DNA from: a virus
Reading direction: 5' to 3' (one strand)
Length of the DNA: 32,494 bases
IMG/VR virus record: IMGVR_UViG_3300032308_002421
Span: 1-32,494 of that record
Shown here: one piece after another, positions 28,501 to 32,494 of the stretch
How the letters are laid out: each line of letters opens with the position of its first letter
Position numbering within the stretch: position 1 is the first letter of the stretch
The notes under the pieces: generated by a model
What the model was told of the DNA's origin: nothing
The model's database searches: none
Seen by the model: the letters and a program-made list of their open reading frames with translations, nothing else
Translations under genes and position numbers: made by a program

Positions 28501-29095
28501 AAGAATACTTATAAAGACTTAGTATATGGTCTGGAATATTAAAGTACTCTTCAGTTTTTAAAAACTTTTTTGGCATTTTATTAACAATAAAAGATTTTTC
28601 ATACGGGGTTTTTGGCCACACTTTTTTATGAAAAGAAACTCCATATCCATATAAATAAGCATTAGCTTTTTGTATATATAAATCAGTATTAAAATTTAGT
28701 TTATATTTTTTTATTTTTTTAACTGTTCTTTTTTCACAATCAAGTTCTAGCAAAATTGTATTGTGAAATGCTTTAATTACTTTGTTTAAAGCAAATCTTT
28801 TATGTTTTTTATTAAGCCAATTTTCAACAACATACAACCCCAATTCATCAGGAACCCACACGGAAGATTTTTCAAGAAATTGATCTAAATGACAAGACTC
28901 GTGAATTAGAACATCTAACCAATCTTGTGTGTTTTTCTTTTTAGTTGCAACAACCAAACTGGTTTCATCAAAATATCCACTACATGGAATGTGGTTAGCA
29001 TCTACTTGTTCTGCGTATTCTAAACGAAAATTAATTTTATTTTCAACACACTTTTTAGAAATGACTGCGATTAATTTAGAAATATTATTGTTCAT
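28484..29095 (-). CDS. Second HExxH metalloprotein (putative peptidase)
   Basis: A 203-residue protein. I chose ATG 29095 (MNNNISKLI), which overlaps the stop of the upstream gene as ATGA; the frame also runs up to a GTG at 29104. HESCH lies at residues 65-69 in a helix D-V-L-I-H-E-S-C-H-L-D-Q-F, the zinc site of metallopeptidases. An E-L-D-C-E-K block around 140 may hold the third ligand. The protein is basic, with a C-terminal W-P-K-T-P-Y-E-K. Phage proteins with this pattern are known as putative peptidases; no cleavage target is known to me. It is unlike the other HExxH gene in the window apart from the motif. Confidence 0.62.
   Translation of the reverse strand: MNNNISKLIAVISKKCVENKINFRLEYAEQVDANHIPCSGYFDETSLVVATKKKNTQDWLDVLIHESCHLDQFLEKSSVWVPDELGLYVVENWLNKKHKRFALNKVIKAFHNTILLELDCEKRTVKKIKKYKLNFNTDLYIQKANAYLYGYGVSFHKKVWPKTPYEKSFIVNKMPKKFLKTEEYFNIPDHILSLYKYSYEKNT
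28504..28512 (-). promoter_or_regulatory. Late-promoter-like motif inside the HExxH gene end
   Basis: The minus strand reads ATAAGTATT, ending 3 nt before ATG 28500. It is the same sequence as before the terminase and the 256-aa tube-like gene. It lies inside coding sequence, so chance is more likely here than elsewhere. Confidence 0.35.
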
Positions 29096-29589
29096 AAAAT
29101 CCACCAGCTAGGAGTATTGTTAAGTTTTGACCATTTGGCAAAAGTTTTTTTATCATTAAGGTAATAATTTCGATAAGATGTTACAGCATCATGACATTTA
29201 TGTTCATCGGGCATGGCAAGAGCAAATGGAGTTAAAGGACCATCTGGAACCATATATTGCATATTTGCTAATTGATTAATACCAGCTTCACAAGAATGAG
29301 TTTTACCATATCGCGCAGTATACTCTTGGCACAAAGCAATAGCATGGGTTGATGCCCACATATAATTAATACGAGAATCGCCACACCAGCGAGTGCATGG
29401 ATGGTTATGATAACCACCTTTTAAAGGAGTTCCTTTTGAAGTCAGAGGCATTTGTTTTGGCTTTGCTCCATGTCGGATAACAGCAGAACCAAGTTGTTGA
29501 AACAACTCTAATATCATTTTAACAACATGTTTATCGCAGTTATATTGTGCTGCAATTACAGGATGTTCATCTAAAATAAAAATATTCAT
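29092..29589 (-). CDS. Conserved phage protein of unknown function (CDKHVVKM family)
   Basis: A 165-residue protein with many fixed-looking polar and aromatic residues: Y-N-C-D-K-H-V-V-K-M (about 16-25), G-Y-H-N-H-P-C-T-R-W-C-G-D-S-R-I-N-Y-M-W, A-R-Y-G-K-T-H, A-M-P-D-E-H-K, S-Y-R-N-Y-Y and W-S-K-L-N-N-T-P-S-W-W. I recall this set from many large phages as an uncharacterised family. The His, Cys and Asp residues suggest an enzyme, maybe nucleic-acid related, but I cannot name the reaction. It sits between dUTPase and the HExxH gene and overlaps the latter as ATGA. Confidence 0.72.
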   Translation of the reverse strand: MNIFILDEHPVIAAQYNCDKHVVKMILELFQQLGSAVIRHGAKPKQMPLTSKGTPLKGGYHNHPCTRWCGDSRINYMWASTHAIALCQEYTARYGKTHSCEAGINQLANMQYMVPDGPLTPFALAMPDEHKCHDAVTSYRNYYLNDKKTFAKWSKLNNTPSWWIL

Positions 29590-29604
29590 TTTTATAAAAG
29601 TTCA

Positions 29605-30033
29605 TTAAATTCCAGTAGAACCAAAACCACCACTTCCTCTTTGTGTTTCATTTAAATCTTTAATTTGAAAAACTTCATTAAAAACAAAATCATAATGTTT
29701 TTCAAAAATGATTTGTGCTATTTTATCTCCAATATTAAAAATAAAATCATTAAAGCTATCAGAGTTATAAAGTATTACTCCAACTTCTCCCCGATAGTCT
29801 GAATCAATAACGCCAGCCATTACATCAATTCCATGTTTAAAAGCCAAGCCAGATCTTGGAGCAATTCTTCCATAATAGCCAGAAGGAATTGCTAGAGCTA
29901 TTCCAGTTGGTATTAATCGTCTCTCTTTAGGTTTTATTACGCCAGTTTCAATAGAATAAAGATCATATCCTGCTGCATTTACAGAACCTTTTTTAGGAAG
30001 TAGTGCATGAGATGATAGAGTTACTATTTTCAT
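29605..30033 (-). CDS. dut: dUTPase
   Basis: A 142-residue trimeric-type dUTPase that hydrolyses dUTP to dUMP and pyrophosphate, giving dUMP for dTTP and keeping uracil out of DNA. All five motifs are visible: AGYDLYS (21-27), PRSGLA (59-64), GVIDSDYRGEV (74-84) with the catalytic Asp, GDKIAQ (102-107), and the C-terminal RGSGGFGSTG (132-141) that closes over the base. Length is normal. A nearly perfect sigma-70 promoter lies directly upstream. Confidence 0.97.
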   Translation of the reverse strand: MKIVTLSSHALLPKKGSVNAAGYDLYSIETGVIKPKERRLIPTGIALAIPSGYYGRIAPRSGLAFKHGIDVMAGVIDSDYRGEVGVILYNSDSFNDFIFNIGDKIAQIIFEKHYDFVFNEVFQIKDLNETQRGSGGFGSTGI

Positions 30034-30039
30034 AAATTA

Positions 30040-30068
30040 ATACTATCAAAATTAATTGATGATGTCAA
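30040..30068 (-). promoter_or_regulatory. Sigma-70-type promoter for dUTPase
   Basis: On the minus strand, TTGACA (30068-30063), 17 bp, TAGTAT (30045-30040), then ATG at 30033-30031. The -35 and spacer are perfect. Start of transcription would fall at or within a few bases of the start codon. The -35 lies in the last codons of the upstream 86-aa gene. Confidence 0.68.
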
Positions 30069-30312
30069 TAAAAACAGGTGTATTTTCTCCGACATATGCT
30101 CCAACAACATTATAATCAAAGTATTCTTCAGCTTCTCCTTCTGTCATTTCTTCAGCTAAAATCTCAATACATTTATTTTTATTATAAACTGCAAAATACG
30201 TATTAAATTGTTGTCCTATACCTAAAAATGCGTTCTCAAATCCATCTGCTAATAATATTTCTAGATCAGGATATTTTTCATTAATATATTTTAATATTTG
30301 TTTTCGTTTCAT
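30052..30312 (-). CDS. Hypothetical acidic protein
   Basis: An 86-residue protein. N-terminal Lys-rich helix, Y-P-D-L-E-I-L-L-A-D-G-F-E-N-A-F-L-G-I-G, then Y-F-A-V-Y-N, then A-E-E-M-T-E-G-E-A-E-E-Y-F-D-Y-N-V-V-G-A-Y. This order of a G-x-x-x-A-x-x-G-x-G start and an acidic helix followed by a Tyr-rich end is common in small phage proteins of unknown role. It is coupled to RNA ligase by an ATGA overlap, and its 3' end contains the -35 of the dUTPase promoter. Confidence 0.68.
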   Translation of the reverse strand: MKRKQILKYINEKYPDLEILLADGFENAFLGIGQQFNTYFAVYNKNKCIEILAEEMTEGEAEEYFDYNVVGAYVGENTPVFIDIIN

Positions 30313-31397
30313 AAATTTTGATGCATTAGTTTGATTAGTTGTTCGTTAGTTAAAATTTTACCATCTAATAAATTAAAAAGCATTCCTGTCATATTATTTT
30401 GATTGTTACCATAAGAAGACATTATTTGTTGAGCTTGTTCTTTTCTTGTAGGATAATGTTTGATTGTATTGATAAACTGCTGCATCCCTTTAATATTTTT
30501 TTTAACTTTTTTTCCACAATCTACCATTTTAGAAATTTCATTTGTCATTTGTTCTGCAAGTTCCCAATCAAAATTATTTTTTATAATATCATAAAATTTT
30601 TTATATGACGGAAGACCTTCGTTTACGTAAAATTCTATTAAATTTGATTCTGAATTTAACTTAGATTTAATTTTATGAATCCAACAATACCAATCAGATT
30701 TAATTTTTATACGATTTTGATTGTTGTTATATGAAATAACAATACCTTCTTTACCCTTCCATTCTTTAACTGTTTTAACGGTTTCTTCAAGACTATCAAA
30801 AGAGTAAACTTCAGGCATTGGAATTTTTAATTCTTGAGAAATGTTTTCAACCTTTTTTAAAGGCAATGGTTTTAAAGTTGTTTTATCAATTGCACCAAGC
30901 AAGTAAAATTGAACCATTGGCGTTCTAATAACGATAACATTGTTTGGTGTAATAATTTCTAAAAGCAAAGAAAGATGATTGTTTTCTTCTAAAAATGAAA
31001 CAATGTTTGGATGATAATCTTTTAAAAGTTCAAAATCAGAAAAATTGTTTTGCTTTATATACGAAGCTGTTCCGCGAGTTCGCATATTAAATTTTCCATT
31101 AACATAATCTGCAATCAACAATGAACCATCCAGTTTTTCTTGTATGTTCCAATCATCATATTTGTTTGGATCTGGATAGCAATCGGGTTTTTCGCCACAA
31201 TTAAAAAATTTAGGCCAACCACTAGAAAGAACTTCAGAAGTCTCTTTGCTTACAATTAAAGATCTGTAGTTTAAATTATTTTTATTCCATTTTGCATCAA
31301 TAGCTGGAATAATCAAATAAGAAGGTATACCACAAAAGTTATGTTCGTATATACCAAACCCATCATCAACAGATAGTTTATCACAGATAAGAGTCAT
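30309..31397 (-). CDS. RNA ligase (T4 Rnl1-type nucleotidyltransferase)
   Basis: A 362-residue ATP-dependent RNA ligase candidate. The nucleotidyltransferase motifs are in order: Y-R-S-L-I-V ... W-P-K-F-F-N-C-G-E upstream, motif I EKLDGS (87-92) with nucleophile Lys88, motif III LLLEII (144-149), motif IV KEGIVI (216-221), and motif V RIKIKSDWY (229-237). The C-terminal 120 residues are helical, as in T4-like RNA ligases. The usual role is tRNA or RNA repair, often with a polynucleotide kinase/phosphatase; no such kinase is in this window. Promoter-like TTTACT-N18-TATAAT lies upstream. ATGA-coupled with the 86-aa gene. Confidence 0.85.
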   Translation of the reverse strand: MTLICDKLSVDDGFGIYEHNFCGIPSYLIIPAIDAKWNKNNLNYRSLIVSKETSEVLSSGWPKFFNCGEKPDCYPDPNKYDDWNIQEKLDGSLLIADYVNGKFNMRTRGTASYIKQNNFSDFELLKDYHPNIVSFLEENNHLSLLLEIITPNNVIVIRTPMVQFYLLGAIDKTTLKPLPLKKVENISQELKIPMPEVYSFDSLEETVKTVKEWKGKEGIVISYNNNQNRIKIKSDWYCWIHKIKSKLNSESNLIEFYVNEGLPSYKKFYDIIKNNFDWELAEQMTNEISKMVDCGKKVKKNIKGMQQFINTIKHYPTRKEQAQQIMSSYGNNQNNMTGMLFNLLDGKILTNEQLIKLMHQNL

Positions 31398-31605
31398 AGT
31401 GCCTTACATTATACAATGTAATATCAAAAATAGTAAAATTGAAAATAACTAAAGCACATCTTACTTGAGGGTTGTGATCTGCTCTGTATAAATCAAGATT
31501 AAAAATAAATTCAAAAAAAGTTAAACCATCTTTGAAATTTCTAACTTTATAAAAAAGTCCAAAATCTAAAGCATATTGTTCAGTTACATTAAATCCGTAA
31601 ATCAT
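31381..31605 (-). CDS. Hypothetical small protein
   Basis: A 74-residue protein rich in Phe, Tyr, Asn and Asp, no family recognised. I chose ATG 31605, which follows the stop of the macro-like gene after 1 nt; a longer start at ATG 31629 is possible but overlaps that gene by 23 nt. Its end overlaps the RNA ligase start by 17 nt, and the ligase promoter lies inside it. Confidence 0.5.
   Translation of the reverse strand: MIYGFNVTEQYALDFGLFYKVRNFKDGLTFFEFIFNLDLYRADHNPQVRCALVIFNFTIFDITLYNVRHYDSYL
31404..31437 (-). promoter_or_regulatory. Promoter with operator-like inverted repeat before RNA ligase
   Basis: On the minus strand, TTTACT (31437-31432), 18 bp and TATAAT (31413-31408), a perfect -10. 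An inverted repeat TTACATT (31404-31410) / AATGTAA (31415-31421) with a 4-nt loop overlaps the -10. ATG is at 31397, so the leader would be about 4 nt. The layout repeats that of 18565-18593 (operator over the -10). Confidence 0.48.
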
Positions 31606-31606
31606 A

Positions 31607-31996
31607 TTATTCCCATAAGAATACCACATTAGGATATTGTTGTAAATTGTTTTCTAATCCTTCTTTTATAACTTTTTCCCATATGTTATATTTGTTGGCT
31701 AATCCAGCACCCAACTGAGAAATATAAAACGTCTTAAATGGTTCATCACTTATAAGAACTCTTAATTTAATAAGTTCATCAAAAAATATTGATGAATATT
31801 CGTTTGATCTATAAAAAGAAGTATCGTGATTATCTGGATATTTTTTTGTAATAAAACCATAAGTTTGTGGATGATCTCTTAAAGCAGCAGCACCACCATA
31901 TCCTTGTCTTAATGTATTGTCTCCAAAAACAAAAATAGCTCTTTTATTTTTGTTTAAAAAATCTTTAGACATTATAAAATTTTCATATCTAGCCAT
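31607..31996 (-). CDS. Macro-domain-like conserved phage protein
   Basis: A 129-residue protein. Key blocks are A-I-F-V-F-G-D-N-T-L-R-Q-G-Y-G-G-A-A-A-L-R-D, P-Q-T-Y-G-F-I-T-K-K-Y-P, and Y-I-S-Q-L-G-A-G-L-A-N-K-Y-N-I-W-E. The F-G-D-N-x-x-x-x-G-x-G-G-A-A start resembles a nucleotide-binding loop of macro-type proteins (ADP-ribose binding), and I know this family as an unnamed phage and bacterial domain. If related, it may bind ADP-ribose or an NAD-derived ligand. No second domain is present. It starts 4 nt after the right-edge gene. Confidence 0.68.
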   Translation of the reverse strand: MARYENFIMSKDFLNKNKRAIFVFGDNTLRQGYGGAAALRDHPQTYGFITKKYPDNHDTSFYRSNEYSSIFFDELIKLRVLISDEPFKTFYISQLGAGLANKYNIWEKVIKEGLENNLQQYPNVVFLWE

Positions 31997-32000
31997 GATA

Positions 32001-32494
32001 TTATGTCCAAAAATAATCTCTTTTTTTAATGAGTTCTGTTAATATTTTTGTGTCAGTTTTATCAATAAGAGCTTCAAGTCTATTAACTTCAGCATAAACC
32101 TCTTCATATGACTTTCCATAGCGTTCTTCACAAGTTTTCATTGTGCGAGTAACAACGCCATTTTTATCAGTTTTTTCTTCTCCAAACCAATCAGAAAAAT
32201 TATCTGTTTTTGGATATGCAGCATCTTTTTGTTTTTCAAACTCTGGACGTTCCACGGTGATGTATTTGTAAGATGCTTCCAACCATTCAGCAAATTTTTT
32301 GTGGTGTTCGTCAGCGTCCCAATCAACAATTCCTTTTGAGTATTCATCTTCGTAAAAGGATTTAATGATTTCAAAATTAATCTCAACAATCAGACCAGTA
32401 AGATCCCACCATTGACGAGGAATAGCTTTACGAAGTCTAGAGTGATGTGGTTTAAAAATAGTTTTGATTTTATCGTAATAAAATCTTTGCCAAC
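32001..32494 (-). CDS. Hypothetical protein, 5' end outside the window
   Basis: The frame is open from the right edge to the TAA at 32001, giving at least 163 residues; an apparent start at 32282 is an internal TTG. Upstream residues read W-Q-R-F-Y-Y-D-K-I-K-T, P-H-H-S-R-L-R-K-A-I-P-R-Q-W-W-D-L, L-I-V-E-I-N-F-E-I-I-K-S-F-Y-E, and V-D-W-D-A-D-E-H-H-K-K-F-A-E-W. It continues with K-Y-I-T-V-E-R-P-E-F and a Glu/Arg-rich helical end. The 'P-R-x-W-x-D... N-F-x-I... F-x-E-x-E... W-D' pattern is one I have seen in phage proteins of unknown function. It is the most upstream visible gene of the leftward operon. Confidence 0.72.
   Translation of the reverse strand, partial: WQRFYYDKIKTIFKPHHSRLRKAIPRQWWDLTGLIVEINFEIIKSFYEDEYSKGIVDWDADEHHKKFAEWLEASYKYITVERPEFEKQKDAAYPKTDNFSDWFGEEKTDKNGVVTRTMKTCEERYGKSYEEVYAEVNRLEALIDKTDTKILTELIKKRDYFWT

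Noticed and set aside
32138-32389. 83-codon minus-strand frame at the right edge
   Set aside because: A shifted frame inside the larger gene that is open from 32494 to 32001, which has the more protein-like composition.
1-32494. tRNA genes, CRISPR arrays, insertion sequences, attachment sites
   Set aside because: I searched by eye for TTCGAATC-like T-arms, spaced repeats, transposase motifs and integrase-linked sites and found none that holds up.

Overview
This window is a piece of a large, AT-rich genome of a tailed phage with a contractile (T4-like) tail. The evidence is a tail sheath, a tail tube, further tube-fold proteins, several baseplate and hub proteins, a tape-measure candidate, a T4 gp17-type large terminase, PhoH and a set of viral nucleotide-metabolism genes. 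I see no bacterial housekeeping genes, tRNA, CRISPR array or insertion sequence. The host cannot be named from the sequence. Two intergenic promoters are close to the classical sigma-70 form (TTGACA-N17-TATTAT or TAGTAT), and hardly any start codon is preceded by a recognisable Shine-Dalgarno sequence.

Layout. (1) 1-16360, almost all minus strand: the tail and baseplate late module. Read in its own direction it runs sheath, tube, a second tube-fold protein, two small baseplate or chaperone-like proteins in the usual tail-chaperone slot, tape measure, gp48/54-like tube cap, gp53-like wedge protein, large terminase, a third tube-fold protein, a hub-like protein, a zinc-ribbon protein, an unknown structural protein, and the start of a gp5-like OB-fold hub protein. 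Two plus-strand genes are lodged in it: a dNMP kinase and an unknown 126-aa gene. (2) 16446-19333, plus strand: small virion or assembly candidates, PhoH, a zinc ribbon and a two-helix membrane protein. (3) 23705-19330, minus strand: an AAA+ ATPase overlapping a PD-(D/E)XK nuclease, then a basic and a very acidic probable head-core protein, a strong terminator, a small unknown protein and a neck or head-closure candidate. (4) 23781-27289, plus strand: a small membrane protein, an HExxH protein, a class II B12-dependent ribonucleotide reductase and an NAD-dependent sugar epimerase/reductase. (5) 32494-27286, minus strand: an unknown protein cut by the window edge, a macro-like protein, RNA ligase, dUTPase, a conserved unknown protein, a second HExxH protein, an HNH endonuclease and dCMP deaminase.

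Functionally, class II RNR, dUTPase, dCMP deaminase and dNMP kinase together would remodel host nucleotide pools. RNA ligase suggests RNA repair. The terminase packages DNA, and the late module builds the tail.

Three points deserve most attention. First, five proteins encoded in regions 2 and 3 start with a short leader ending in (I/L)-x-E, which resembles the T4 capsid-targeting and prohead-protease cleavage signal; they may form a cohort of internal head proteins. Second, a repeated motif (G/C/T)(A)TAA(A/G)TAT(T) lies 3-12 nt before many start codons and looks like a T4-type late promoter that yields almost leaderless mRNAs. Third, several of these promoters sit inside perfect inverted repeats that also cover or touch the start codon. 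This suggests a switch in which read-through mRNA is masked but mRNA from the local promoter is not.
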